A stretch of 64,000 bases of DNA from JACVRW01 sp963827065. Its GTDB lineage: Bacteria; Actinomycetota; Thermoleophilia; Solirubrobacterales; Thermoleophilaceae. Below are positions 49,192 through 58,251 of the stretch, one piece after another. Both the position numbers and the translations under genes were made by a program. How positions within the stretch are numbered: position 1 is the first letter of the stretch; each line of letters begins with the position of its first letter. The stretch lies in contig CAWGZM010000012.1 in the NCBI GenBank assembly GCA_963827065.1, positions 124,001-188,000 on the forward strand, read 5' to 3'. The notes beneath the pieces are model-generated. The model saw nothing but the letters and a program-made list of their open reading frames with translations, did not search any database and was not told the DNA's origin.

Positions 49192-50020
49192 CGGGCAGGC
49201 CCGCCTTCGCGTCGTCGACGTTCTCGAGGCCGGTCCCCTGCAGGCCGCGGTACGCCCGGAGCACGAGCTCCTGGAACTCGCGGTCGGCGATCACCTCCTG
49301 CACCCGCGGACGCTCGAACGGGACGTCGATCACGTCGGCGATCCGCCCCGGGCGCGGGGTCATCACGACCACCCGGTCCGCCAGCAGGATCGCCTCGGTG
49401 ATGTTGTGGGTCACGAGCATCGCCGTGGCCGACATGCGCTCGTGCACCCGCAGCAGCTCCAGGTTGAGGCGCTCGCGGGTGAGCTGATCCACGGCGGCGA
49501 ACGGCTCGTCGAGCAGCAGCACGTCGACGCCGACCATGAGCAGGCGCGCGAGCGCGACGCGCTGCTGCATGCCTCCGGACAGGTGACGCGGGTAGGTGTG
49601 CTCGAAGCCGCGCAGCCCGACCAGATCGAGCAGCTCGTAGCCGTGCATCTCGGCGTCGCGGTTGAGCTTGCCGCTCAGCTTCGGCGGCAGCAACGCGTTC
49701 TCCAGCGCGGTGCGCCAGGGCAGCAGCGTCGGGCGCTGGAACATGAGCGCCACGTCCTGGCGCGGCTCGGCCACCTCGAGGCCGTTGACGACGATCCTGC
49801 CGTCCGTGAGCGGGATGAGCCCGGCGATCAGGCGCAGGAGCGTGGACTTGCCGCAGCCGCTCGGTCCCACAATCGAGACGAACTCACCCGGCCGGGCCTC
49901 GAAGCTGACGTGATCGACCGCCAGCACGCCACCCTCGAACCGCTTGACGGCGTCCTCGACTGCGATGTTCCCTCGCTCCTCTGCCGCGACGTCCGCGGCA
50001 AGCTCCGCCTCGGCCGGCAC
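49184..50020 (-). CDS. ABC transporter ATPase (SsuB/TauB-like)
   Basis: 278 aa from GTG 50020, preceded by AGGAGGGGCGAG. The frame is open further upstream, but that part lies inside the operator, so this start is preferred. Walker A IVGPSGCGKSTLLRLIAG, Q-loop ALMFQRPTLLPWRTALENAL, signature HLSGGMQQRVALARLL, Walker B VLLLDEPFAAVDQ. It is first in its operon, downstream of lacI on the same strand. Two tandem LacI operators (50066-50092) lie 46 bp before it, giving the regulon a second importer. Confidence 0.92.
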   Translation of the reverse strand: MPAEAELAADVAAEERGNIAVEDAVKRFEGGVLAVDHVSFEARPGEFVSIVGPSGCGKSTLLRLIAGLIPLTDGRIVVNGLEVAEPRQDVALMFQRPTLLPWRTALENALLPPKLSGKLNRDAEMHGYELLDLVGLRGFEHTYPRHLSGGMQQRVALARLLMVGVDVLLLDEPFAAVDQLTRERLNLELLRVHERMSATAMLVTHNITEAILLADRVVVMTPRPGRIADVIDVPFERPRVQEVIADREFQELVLRAYRGLQGTGLENVDDAKAGLPDE

Positions 50021-50065
50021 CTCGCCCCTCCTCTTCTGAACCGCGAGCAGGCCGCTCTCCCCGAT

Positions 50066-50092
50066 CGCAAACGATTGTTGCAATCGTTTGCG
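50066..50092. promoter_or_regulatory. Two tandem LacI-type operators, perfect composite palindrome
   Basis: CGCAAACGATTGTT (50066-50079) and TGCAATCGTTTGCG (50079-50092) are offset by 13 bp. They form one perfect inverted repeat (CGCAAACGATTG, TTG spacer, CAATCGTTTGCG), which extends by AT on both sides. It lies 46 bp upstream of the ABC ATPase GTG. Geometry is identical to the livK pair at 47086-47112. Confidence 0.83.
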
Positions 50093-50143
50093 ATGCTATC
50101 TGCGGACTCAGACGTCGGCAAGCGAGGTTCGGTTAAGGGTCCT

Positions 50144-51190
50144 TTAGGCGCTTGCCGGAGCCGTGGTCGACGAGCGCACCACGAGGCTCGGCTCGAGCCG
50201 GATGTCGCGCGGCGGCGCGCCGCCGTTCAGCAGGTTCTCGAGCATCAGCTCGGCGGCCGCCATGCCGATCTCGTAGTGCGGGATGCGGATGGTCGTGAGC
50301 GGCGGCTGGAAGCGGCCCGCGAACGGCATGTCGTTGAAGCCCACCACCGAGATCTCCTCCGGGCAGGCGATTCCGCGCTCTGCGAAGACGTCGTAGCAGC
50401 CGAGCGCGATCAGGTCGTTCGCGGCGGCGATCGCGGTGGGACCGGCGCCGCGGCCCAGCAGCTCGGCGCACGCCTTCGCCCCCTCGGCCTCGGTGAAGGC
50501 ACCTGTCACGACGACGAGCTCGGGGTCGGGCTCGAGGCCTAGCTCGCGCATCGCCTCGTGAAAGCCCTCGTGCCGGTCGAGCCCCGTCGACAGCTCGAGC
50601 GGGCCGGCGATGTGCGCGATGCGCTCGTGCCCCAGCTCGGCGAGGTGCCCGACGGCGAGCCGGATCCCCTGGCGGTCGTCAGCCGTGGCCGAGGGGACGC
50701 CGCTGTCGGGGGCGCGGCGGTTGACGAGGACGACGGGGATGCCCGACTCGAGCAGCTCGTCGAGCAGCTCGTGGTCGCGGCGCGCGGTCGCGGCGACGAT
50801 GCCGTCCACCTGGCGCGCCCGCATCGCGTGCCAGTCGATCCGCTCGCGCTCCGGGTCGTTGTCGGTGTTGGCCATGAGCGGCGTGTAGCCGCTCTCCTCG
50901 AGCCGGTCCTCGATTCCGCGCAGGATGGGCGGGAAGAGCGGGTTGGTGAGGTCCGGAATGAGGACGCCGATCGTGTACGAGCGGTTCGTCTTGAGGCCGC
51001 GCGCGATCGGGTTGGGCCGGTAGCCGAGCTGCTCCGCCGCCTCCAGCACCCTGCGCGCGGTGTCCTCGTTGACGAGGGCGCGCGTCTCCTCGTTCAGGGC
51101 CCGCGAGGCCGTGCCGGGATGCACACCCGAGACCCTTGCGACGTCCCTCAGGGTCACACGTGCCGTCGCGCCCTCAGATTCCAGCGCCAT
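50144..51190 (-). CDS. LacI-family transcriptional regulator of the surrounding regulon
   Basis: 348 aa from ATG 51190. The N-terminal LacI HTH (VTLRDVARVSGVHPGTASRA) with hinge region YRPNPIARGLKTNRSYTIGV is followed by a type I periplasmic-binding-like effector domain (LIPDLTNPLFPPILRGIEDR, VSVVGFNDM-type segment ISVVGFNDMPFAGRFQPPLT). It should repress when ligand-free. Nine matching operators lie in the window, including one at 51204-51217 that overlaps its own -10 (CATAAT, 51205-51200). The -10 is so close to the ATG that the transcript is probably leaderless or nearly so. A GTG at 51208 inside the operator is less likely as start. The effector is unknown. Confidence 0.93.
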   Translation of the reverse strand: MALESEGATARVTLRDVARVSGVHPGTASRALNEETRALVNEDTARRVLEAAEQLGYRPNPIARGLKTNRSYTIGVLIPDLTNPLFPPILRGIEDRLEESGYTPLMANTDNDPERERIDWHAMRARQVDGIVAATARRDHELLDELLESGIPVVLVNRRAPDSGVPSATADDRQGIRLAVGHLAELGHERIAHIAGPLELSTGLDRHEGFHEAMRELGLEPDPELVVVTGAFTEAEGAKACAELLGRGAGPTAIAAANDLIALGCYDVFAERGIACPEEISVVGFNDMPFAGRFQPPLTTIRIPHYEIGMAAAELMLENLLNGGAPPRDIRLEPSLVVRSSTTAPASA

Positions 51191-51203
51191 GATTGAACGA
51201 TTA

Positions 51204-51217
51204 TGCACGCGTTTGCA
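51204..51217. promoter_or_regulatory. LacI-type operator overlapping the lacI promoter
   Basis: TGCACGCGTTTGCA matches the operator pattern with one mismatch. On the minus strand its downstream end overlaps the -10-like CATAAT (51205-51200), 10-15 bp before the lacI ATG. It implies autorepression and may also affect the divergent MFS gene, whose GTG is 12 bp away on the other side. Confidence 0.78.
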
Positions 51218-51228
51218 GTCGCTTCCGA

Positions 51229-52848
51229 GTGACGACGGAGACCGTTCAGCGCGGCTCCGCGTGGGCGCCGCTCCGGCGGCCGCTGTTCCGCGCGATCTGG
51301 GGCTCCCTGCTCGGGTCGCAGCTCGTCGTCTGGATGCACAACGTCGGCGCTGTCACCGTGGTGGCGTCGCTGACGGACTCACCGGCCCTGATTGCGGCGG
51401 TGCAGACGGCCACCAGCGCCCCGGCGGTCGTGCTCAGCCTGGTGGCGGGCGCGACCGCGGACATCGTCGACCGGCGCCGGCTCGTCCTCGTCGCACAGGG
51501 GTGGATGGTGGCCGCCACGGGGGCACTCGCGGTGCTCACGCTCACCGACACGGTGACGGCGGGACTCGCGCTCGCGCTGACGCTCGCGCTCGGGGCGGGT
51601 ATGGCGCCGACGATCCTGGCCTACCAGGCGATGACGCCGGACGCGATCGGCGAAGACGAGCTACCCGAGGCGGTGGCGCTCAACAGCGTCGCGATCAACC
51701 TCGCGCGCGCCGTCGGCCCGGCGCTCGCCGGCCTCCTGATCGTGGCGCTGAGCGCGGGCGCGCTGTTCGCGATCGAGTCCGCGGCGGTGCTGCTGATCAT
51801 GGTGGTGGTCTTCCGCCTCAAGGTGGCCTCCGAGCGCCCGGAGTCGCCGGAGCCGTTCCTCGAGGCGTTGCGCGCCGGCGCCCGCTACGTGCGCTTCTTC
51901 GGCCCGGCGCGCACGATGCTGATCCGCGCCGGGCTGTTCGCCGGCTGCGCGAGCGCGCTGTGGGCGCTCCTGCCGGTGGTGGCGCTGGGGCCGCTCGACC
52001 TCGACTCGCGCGGGCTCGGGCTGCTGATGGGCTGCGTCGGCACCGGCGCGCTCTGCGGCGCCGTCGTCATGCCGCGCCTGCGGGCGCGGCTCGGGTTCGA
52101 CCTGCTGATTGCGCTCGCCTCGCTGGCGCTGGCCGGCGGCCTCGCCGTGCTCGCCTGGGTGGACGAGCCCGTGGTGGTCGGCGCCGCGCTGCTGTTCACC
52201 GGCGCCTCGTGGCTGACCGTGCTGTCGTCGCTGAACACGGCCGCGCAATGGGCGGCCGCGGGCTGGGTGCGAGCGCGGACGCTGGCGAGCTTCCAGTTCG
52301 TGATGCAGGGCTCGCTCGCGGTCGGCAGCCTCGTGTGGGGCCTCACCGCCGGGGCCACGACCGTCCGCACTGCGCTGATGATCGCCGCGGGCGGACTGCT
52401 GGCGGGGGTGGTCGCCGGCCGGCACTGGCCGCTCGGGCCGGGGACGGACGTGGACGTGTCGCCGGCGGCGCACTGGGCATCGCCGGAGCTGGCGCTCGAG
52501 CCGCGCCCGACGGACGGCCCGGTGCTCGTCACGCTCGAGTACCGGGTGCCGACGGAGCGCGCGGACGAGTTCGTCGCGGCGATGACGGAGCTGGGCGGCA
52601 TCCGGCGGCGCGACGGCGCCTACGCCTGGGACCTCTACGAGGACCTCGAGGACCGCGGCCGCTTCCTCGAGACCTTCACGGTCGGCTCCTGGCAGGAGCA
52701 CCTGCGTCAGCACGAGCGCGGCACGGTGGCCGACCTCGAGGTCGAGCGGCGCGTCAAGGAGCTGCACGAGGGGCCGGGGCCGCCGGTGGCGCGCCACCTG
52801 CTCTCGGCGCGCGCGGCGCAACGGGCTCGCCAGCAGGAGCGCGAGTAG
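51229..52848 (+). CDS. MFS transporter with C-terminal ABM-like domain
   Basis: 539 aa from GTG 51229. An MFS_3 (enterobactin-exporter-like) permease of about 12 helices: LFRAIWGSLLGSQLVVWMHN, the A-motif-like ATADIVDRRRLVLVAQGWMV, and ALNSVAINLARAVGPALAGL. A cytoplasmic domain of about 110 residues follows (VLVTLEYRVPTERADEFVAA, TFTVGSWQEHLRQHERGTVA), which looks like an antibiotic-biosynthesis-monooxygenase ferredoxin-like fold, a known add-on in this family. It probably exports a small molecule. It is divergent from lacI with the operator between them, so it may be part of the regulon. It ends directly against the convergent gene at 52849. Confidence 0.87.
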   Translation: MTTETVQRGSAWAPLRRPLFRAIWGSLLGSQLVVWMHNVGAVTVVASLTDSPALIAAVQTATSAPAVVLSLVAGATADIVDRRRLVLVAQGWMVAATGALAVLTLTDTVTAGLALALTLALGAGMAPTILAYQAMTPDAIGEDELPEAVALNSVAINLARAVGPALAGLLIVALSAGALFAIESAAVLLIMVVVFRLKVASERPESPEPFLEALRAGARYVRFFGPARTMLIRAGLFAGCASALWALLPVVALGPLDLDSRGLGLLMGCVGTGALCGAVVMPRLRARLGFDLLIALASLALAGGLAVLAWVDEPVVVGAALLFTGASWLTVLSSLNTAAQWAAAGWVRARTLASFQFVMQGSLAVGSLVWGLTAGATTVRTALMIAAGGLLAGVVAGRHWPLGPGTDVDVSPAAHWASPELALEPRPTDGPVLVTLEYRVPTERADEFVAAMTELGGIRRRDGAYAWDLYEDLEDRGRFLETFTVGSWQEHLRQHERGTVADLEVERRVKELHEGPGPPVARHLLSARAAQRARQQERE

Positions 52849-53118
52849 CTAGGCCGCCTCGACCACGACGTTGGGACCGTGCTTGTCCTCGAAGCGATCG
52901 AGCACGCCCGAGTCGAGCAGCCGGCGGCGCGCCTCCTGAGCATTGTCGACCGACTCGAACTCGAGCACGATGAAGACGTGGTCAGGGTCCTCCACGCCGC
53001 GGAACACGCGCTGCGCCCTCGCCTTCTCCCTGGCACGCGGCCGGTCCTGGTCGAACATCGGCCTCCAGGCGTCGTAGTCGCCGACCTGGATCCGGGTGAT
53101 GATGAAGGCCTCGGGCAT
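52849..53118 (-). CDS. Small ABM/ferredoxin-fold protein
   Basis: 89 aa. One beta-alpha-beta-type domain: FIITRIQVGDYDAWRPMFDQ at the start, VFIVLEFESVDNAQEARRRL in the second half. This pattern is seen in DUF1330/ABM-like stress and cyclase-related proteins. No catalytic residue can be named. It is convergent with the MFS gene, which itself ends with a similar fold, and divergent from the dihydrofolate-reductase-like gene. Confidence 0.78.
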   Translation of the reverse strand: MPEAFIITRIQVGDYDAWRPMFDQDRPRAREKARAQRVFRGVEDPDHVFIVLEFESVDNAQEARRRLLDSGVLDRFEDKHGPNVVVEAA

Positions 53119-53209
53119 CTTCGCTCCGTTGTCGATTTCGGCGGGCCTCGATTGTCGTCTTTGTAGAGGGGCCGTGAAGCGGCCCGAAACCAGAACCTAC
53201 GGAGATGAC

Positions 53210-53824
53210 ATGAGTGAGCAGCGCAAGGTCGTCGCGTCCACCTTCATCACGCTCGACGGCTACATGGTCGGGCCTGATGAGGACGTCAGCTGGGTGATCG
53301 ACGGCTTCGACCCGGAGATGCAGGCCGACATAGCGGTGGACATGAGCGCCGAGACGGACACATTCGTGCTCGGGCGCGTCACATACGAGATCTTCGCCGC
53401 GTACTGGCCGAACGCGGTTCCCTACGAGGAGGGCGACGAAATCAACCCGGCTGAGGGCAAGGAGGACCCGCGCATCATCGCGGCGCTGAACGACTTCCCC
53501 AAGCTGGTGTTCTCGAAGACACTGAAGAGCTCTGATTGGCAGGGCACGCGAGTCGTCGGTGACGGACTGGAGGACGAGATCAAGAAGCTGAAGGCACAAC
53601 CGGGCAAGGCGATCGGCATCCAGGGGAGCGCGAGCATCGTCCAGGCGCTCGCGCGGGCCGACCTGATCGACGAGTACCACCTCTACGTACACCCCGTCCT
53701 GCTGCGAGCCGGAAAGCAGCTCTTCGCGAACGGAGCGGGTCGCCAGGACTTCGAGCTGTCGCGCTTCAAGCCGTACGCGAACGGCGTCATATCCGCGCAC
53801 TACACGCGCAGGGCGGTGGCCTGA
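53210..53824 (+). CDS. RibD/DHFR-like dihydrofolate reductase family protein
   Basis: 204 aa from ATG 53210 with GGAG 6 bp upstream. The RibD C-terminal/DHFR-like fold starts KVVASTFITLDGYMVGPDED and continues with TDTFVLGRVTYEIFAAYWP, KLVFSKTLKSSDW, and the nucleotide-binding IGIQGSASIVQALARADLID. These stand-alone proteins are NADPH-dependent reductases of mostly unknown substrate and are not folA. It is the first gene of a short operon with the DGPF protein and ECF sigma factor (TGATG overlap), a frequent actinobacterial arrangement. Confidence 0.88.
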   Translation: MSEQRKVVASTFITLDGYMVGPDEDVSWVIDGFDPEMQADIAVDMSAETDTFVLGRVTYEIFAAYWPNAVPYEEGDEINPAEGKEDPRIIAALNDFPKLVFSKTLKSSDWQGTRVVGDGLEDEIKKLKAQPGKAIGIQGSASIVQALARADLIDEYHLYVHPVLLRAGKQLFANGAGRQDFELSRFKPYANGVISAHYTRRAVA

Positions 53825-54165
53825 TGGCCCAGTACGCGGTGATGATCTACGAGCGCGTTCCTCCCGAGGAGCTGCCACCTGAGGTGCTGGCCGCCCACGA
53901 ACAGCTGCCCGAGCGGATCGCGGAGCAGGGCGGGCGCGAGCTGGCTGGGATGGCGCTCCATCCGAACGAGACGGCGACCTCGATCCGCGGCGGCGTCGTG
54001 ACCGACGGCCCGTTCATCGAGACCAAGGAGGTCCTCGCCGGCGTGTTCGTGATCGAGGCGCGCGACCTCGACCATGCGCTGGCGATCGCCAAGCTCACGC
54101 CGATCGCCGAGGGCGGCGTCGAGGTCAGGCCACTGCTCGGCTTCGAGGTCTCGGAGGGGAGCTGA
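53824..54165 (+). CDS. DGPF (YCII-related) protein, partner of an ECF42 sigma factor
   Basis: 113 aa. YCII-fold protein (YAVMIYERVPPEELPPEVLA) containing the exact DGPF motif in VVTDGPFIETKEVLAG that names this group. DGPF proteins are encoded next to ECF42 sigma factors and are thought to be their targets or modulators. The ATG overlaps the upstream stop (TGATG). Its own end overlaps the sigma-factor frame. Confidence 0.9.
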   Translation: MAQYAVMIYERVPPEELPPEVLAAHEQLPERIAEQGGRELAGMALHPNETATSIRGGVVTDGPFIETKEVLAGVFVIEARDLDHALAIAKLTPIAEGGVEVRPLLGFEVSEGS

Positions 54166-54230
54166 GACCGGTCGAGGTCGACGCGGCCAGGCGTGCGGTT
54201 TCGGACGCGCACCGTCGCGAGTGGGCCTTC

Positions 54231-55412
54231 GTGCTCGCCGCGACGGTGCGCGTGACGCGCGACCTGGACGCTGCCGAGGAGGCCGTCCAGGATGCATACG
54301 TGCAGGCGCTCCGGACGTGGGCGAGCGACGGGGTGCCCGAGCGCCCTGGGGCATGGCTCACGACGGTCGCGCGCCGCAGCGCGCTGAACGTCGTGCGCCG
54401 CGGACGGACGCTCGACGCCAAGCTGCCGCTGCTGCTCGAGCGAGAGGACACCGAGATGCCGGACCTGGATGCCGCCGCGATCCCGGACGACCGCCTGCGG
54501 CTGATCTTCACCTGCTGCCATCCGGCGCTCGCGCCCGAGGCCCAGATCGCGCTCACGCTGCGGCTCGTGTGCGGCCTGGCGACCCCCGACGTCGCCCGGG
54601 CACTGCTCGTCGCCGAGGCGACCATGGCCGCCCGGCTGACGCGCGCCAAGAAGAAGATCGCGACCGCCCGGATCCCATACGTCGTACCCGAGGCGGCGGA
54701 GCTGCCGGAGCGACTCGACGCCGTGCTCACAGTCATCCACCTGCTTTACGCCTCCGGACACACCGCGTACTCGGGCGCGGAGCTGATGCGCGAGGAGCTC
54801 AGCGAGCGCGCGCTCGACCTCGCGCGCATGCTGCGCGGGCTGATGCCCGACGAGCGCGAGACCGCCGGGCTACTGGCGCTGCTGCTGGTCCACCACGCGC
54901 GCCGGGCGACCCGCACCGACTCGCAGGGCGCGCTGCTCCGGCTCGAGGATCAGGACCGCTCCGGCTGGGACCGCGAGCAGATCGCCGAGGCCGACCGGTT
55001 GCTCGTCGCGGCGCTGCGCGCCGGGCCGGCGGGGCGCTTCACGCTCCAGGCGGCGATCGCCGCGCTGCACGCGCAGGCGCCGAGCTACGCGGAGACCGAC
55101 TGGCAGCAGATCCTCACGCTCTACGACGAGCTGCTGCGAGTCTGGCCGTCGCCCGTGGTCCAGCTGAACCGAGCGGTGGCGCTGTCGATGGTCGACGGAC
55201 CGGAGCCGGCGCTGGCCGAGGTCGAGGCGTTCGAGGGCGACCGGCGCCTGGCGGGCTACCCCTACCTCCCCGCCACGAAGGCCGACCTACTCCGTCGCCT
55301 CGGGCGCAACGAGGAGGCCGCCGCCGCCTACGCGGCCGCCCGCGAGCTCAGCGACAACGCCGCCGAGCGGGACTTCCTCGCGGAGCGAGTGCGCGCGACC
55401 TCCACGCGCTAG
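54231..55412 (+). CDS. ECF42-type RNA polymerase sigma factor
   Basis: At least 393 aa. Sigma region 2 (DLDAAEEAVQDAYVQALRTW, ERPGAWLTTVARRSALNVVR), region 4 (GLATPDVARALLVAEATMAA, ARLTRAKKKIATA) and a C-terminal TPR-like extension of about 200 residues (RLDAVLTVIHLLYASGHTAY, YLPATKADLLRRLGRNEEAA) define ECF42. GTG 54231 is the first canonical start. Conserved-looking residues just upstream (AHRREWAF) suggest the protein begins earlier, possibly at CTG 54162, whose last two bases begin the DGPF stop (CTGA). The extension probably replaces an anti-sigma factor. The operon partner is the DGPF gene. Confidence 0.9.
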   Translation: MLAATVRVTRDLDAAEEAVQDAYVQALRTWASDGVPERPGAWLTTVARRSALNVVRRGRTLDAKLPLLLEREDTEMPDLDAAAIPDDRLRLIFTCCHPALAPEAQIALTLRLVCGLATPDVARALLVAEATMAARLTRAKKKIATARIPYVVPEAAELPERLDAVLTVIHLLYASGHTAYSGAELMREELSERALDLARMLRGLMPDERETAGLLALLLVHHARRATRTDSQGALLRLEDQDRSGWDREQIAEADRLLVAALRAGPAGRFTLQAAIAALHAQAPSYAETDWQQILTLYDELLRVWPSPVVQLNRAVALSMVDGPEPALAEVEAFEGDRRLAGYPYLPATKADLLRRLGRNEEAAAAYAAARELSDNAAERDFLAERVRATSTR

Positions 55413-55423
55413 CGTGGCTTGGC

Positions 55424-56404
55424 ATGCGAGCGCCGATCCAGCTGGACCTGCATTTGCCGAACTTCAACTATCCGGGGGTCGGGCCCGAGGCGATCTTCGA
55501 GAAGCTCGTCGAGATCGCCACAACCGCGGAGCGGGCGGGTTTCAGCGCCGTCACGGTGATGGACCACTACCACCAGATCCCGCCCGTCGGACCGCCGCAG
55601 AACTGGATGTTCGAGGGCAACACGATCCTCGCCGGCATCGCCGCCCGAACCGAGTCCGTCGCGCTCGGTCTGCTGGTGGGCGGCGTGACCTATCGCAACC
55701 CGGCGCAGCACGCGAAGGTCACGACGGGGATCGATGTCATCTCCGGCGGTCGGGCCTTCCACGGCATCGGCGCGGCCTGGTTCGAGGGCGAGCACGTCGC
55801 CTACGGCTACGACTTCCCGCCGCTCGGGGAGCGCTTCGAGCGGCTCGAGGACCACCTGCGCATCGCCCGCGCGATGTTCACCGAGGAACAGGCGACGGTG
55901 GAGGGCGCGCACCACTCCGTCTCGGGCGCCTACAACAACCCCAAGCCACTGCGCGGCGACATCCCGATCGTGATCGGTGGCAGCGGCGAGCGGAAGACGC
56001 TGCGAATGGTCGCCCAGTACGCCGACGGCTGCAACTTCTTCGGCGACCCCGAGCGGGCCCGCCACCTGCTCGACGTGCTCGACGGCCACTGCGAGCGCCT
56101 CGGGCGCGACCCGGGCGAGATCACGAAGACCGTGATGATGTCCTCGCTCGCCATCGGCCAGACGCAGGACGAGGTGCAGGGAAAGATCGCCCGGATGCGC
56201 GAGATTGGCATCGCCGAGAGCCGGATCGCCGCGGCGCCGACCGGCATGCCGGAGCAGATCTTGGAGCTCGCGCACGCGTATCGCGAGGCCGGCATCGAGG
56301 GCGTCACGCTCTCGCTGCCGGACGTTCATGACCCCGAGGCGATCACGCTCGCCGGCGAGACGCTCGCGCCAGTGTTCAACACGGCGCGGCAGCCCGCCGT
56401 GTAG
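55424..56404 (+). CDS. LLM-class F420-dependent oxidoreductase
   Basis: 326 aa from ATG 55424, 11 bp after the sigma gene. Luciferase-like TIM barrel: FEKLVEIATTAERAGFSAVT, VMDHYHQIPPVG, TESVALGLLVGGVTYRNPAQ, GRAFHGIGAAWFEGEHVAYG and the cofactor region PIVIGGSGERKTLRMVAQYA. The pattern fits actinobacterial F420-dependent members rather than FMN luciferases. The substrate is unknown. It may be co-transcribed with the ECF42 operon. A LacI operator for the next gene follows 45 bp later. Confidence 0.9.
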   Translation: MRAPIQLDLHLPNFNYPGVGPEAIFEKLVEIATTAERAGFSAVTVMDHYHQIPPVGPPQNWMFEGNTILAGIAARTESVALGLLVGGVTYRNPAQHAKVTTGIDVISGGRAFHGIGAAWFEGEHVAYGYDFPPLGERFERLEDHLRIARAMFTEEQATVEGAHHSVSGAYNNPKPLRGDIPIVIGGSGERKTLRMVAQYADGCNFFGDPERARHLLDVLDGHCERLGRDPGEITKTVMMSSLAIGQTQDEVQGKIARMREIGIAESRIAAAPTGMPEQILELAHAYREAGIEGVTLSLPDVHDPEAITLAGETLAPVFNTARQPAV

Positions 56405-56449
56405 CACGAGCGGCAGGACTGGTTAGATTCCGGGCGACACGGGCGCCAC

Positions 56450-56463
56450 TGCAAACGTTTGCT
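56450..56463. promoter_or_regulatory. LacI-type operator upstream of the exported amidohydrolase
   Basis: TGCAAACGTTTGCT, identical to the first livK site (one mismatch from a perfect palindrome). It lies 31 bp before ATG 56495 and about 20 bp after a -10-like TTAGATT, in the expected repressor position. Confidence 0.8.
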
Positions 56464-56494
56464 GTCGCGCACCAGCGAGCTGGGAGGAGCCGGC

Positions 56495-58245
56495 ATGAAG
56501 TTCGTCCGACCGATCGTCGAGACCCCTCGTAGGCGACGCGCGACCGCTGCCCTGGCGGTGCTGCTGGCCGGTGGGCTCGTGGCGGCCGGGTCGAGCGTCG
56601 GCGGAGGATTCCCCTTCGGCGGCGGGGGCGCGAGCGAGCCCGATCTGATCCTCGTGAACGGGGCGATCCTGACCATGGACGATCAGCGGCCGCGCGCCGC
56701 CGCGATCGCTTTAACGGATGACGAGATCACCGCCGTCGGGTCGAGCCGTTCCGTGGCCAAGGCTCGCGGGGCGCGGCACGCAGACCATCAACCTGCGCGG
56801 CCGCACGGTGATCCCGGGCCTGGTCGACGGGCACACGCACGCCATCCGCGGCGGCCAGACGTTCGACGACGAGACCTACTGGCTCGACGCCGGCTCGCTC
56901 GAGGAGGCGCTCGCCAGGGTCACCGAGGCGGCGGAAGGGCGGGAGCCGAACGAGTGGGTGGCCGTGGTCGGCTCGTGGCATCCGAACCAGTTCACGGAGA
57001 GGCGGCCGCCGACGGTCGCCGACCTGACCGAGGCCTCGCCCACGAACCCCGTCTACGTCCAGTACCTCTACGACTACGCCCTCGTCAACGAGGCGGGCAT
57101 CGAGGCACTCGGCCTCAACGCCTCACAGGCGCCGCCGGTGCCCGGGATAGTCGTCGAGCGCGATGCGAACGGCCAGGCCACCGGCCGGCTCCTCGGCGGC
57201 ATCGGCCCGTTCAACACGCTCGTCGCCTCGATCCTTCCGGCGAGCTTCGAGGAGCGCAAGGACAGCCTCGAGAACTACTTCAGCGCTCTCAACGCGTCCG
57301 GTGTGACCGGCTTCATCGACGACAGCGCAGGCCCCGCGACGAGCTACGAGACGCTGTTCGCCCTGAACGACGAGGGCCGGCTCTCGCTGCGCGCCGGGTT
57401 CCGGGTGCCGGCCCAGGCGCCCGGCAACGAGTCCGCCTTCTTCGAGTCGCTGATGGCCTTCCGGGCCCCGCGCGAGCGCGGTGGCCCCACCCCCTTCGTC
57501 GGAATGGGCGAGGCGCGTCGTCTTCGGGGTCAACGACGGCGTGCGGATGGGCCCGGGCTTCCAGGCGACGCCCGAGGCCCTGGCCGAGCTGAAGGAGGTC
57601 GCGACCCTCGCGGCGTCGCGCCGCATCCCGCTCGAGATCCACGCCTACACCGACGACGCCGCGTCGCAGATACTCGACGTCTTCGAGGAGGTCGACGCGG
57701 TCAATCCGATCGGCGACCTGCGCTGGGCGATGGCGCACCTCAACACCGGCTCGCCGAAGACGATCGCGCGGATGAGGGCGCTCGGCATGGCGTTCTCGGT
57801 TCAGATGGGGCCGTACTTCGAGGGCCCGGCGATCCTCGAGGCAAACCGGCCCGAGGTCGCGCTGAGGTCGGCCGCCCGGGCCGCGCTCGACCAGGGGCTC
57901 ATCGTCGCCGGCGGGACCGACGCCACGCGTATCGGTGACTACCGCGTCTGGCCGGCGGTCGAGTTCCAGGTCACCGGGGCGTCGCTCGGCAATGCGGTCG
58001 TGAGGCCGCCCGACCAGCGCATGACCCGGATGGAGGCGCTGCGCTCGTACACGCTCGACCCCGCCTGGCTCGCCTTCGACGATGACGACCGCGGCTCGTT
58101 GGAGGTGGGGAAGCTCGCCGACCTGGCTGTCCTCGACGCCCCCTACCTGCGAGTGCCCGCGACGCGGATCGGCGACATCCGCGCGCTGCTCACGCTCCGC
58201 GGCGGCGAGGCTGTCTACGACCCGAGGAGCTGGGTGAGCGACTGA
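56495..58245 (+). pseudogene. Exported YtcJ-type amidohydrolase with two frameshifts
   Basis: Start ATG 56495 with GGGAGGAG upstream. N-terminal signal or anchor (PRRRRATAALAVLLAGGLVA), then an amidohydrolase_3 domain beginning LILVNGAILTMDDQRPRAAA. Near 56761 an extra base shifts the frame, after which TINLRGRTVIPGLVDGHTHA carries the HxH metal site. A second extra base near 57515 is followed by FGVNDGVRMGPGF, IPLEIHAYTDDA, DLRWAMAHLNTGSPKTIARM and IVAGGTDATRIGDYRVWP with the catalytic Asp region. Corrected length is about 582 aa, normal. Such enzymes hydrolyse N-acyl or cyclic amide bonds. Secretion is less usual and suggests substrate processing outside the membrane. The upstream LacI operator places it in the regulon. 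Confidence 0.82.
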
Positions 58246-58251
58246 CCCGGC

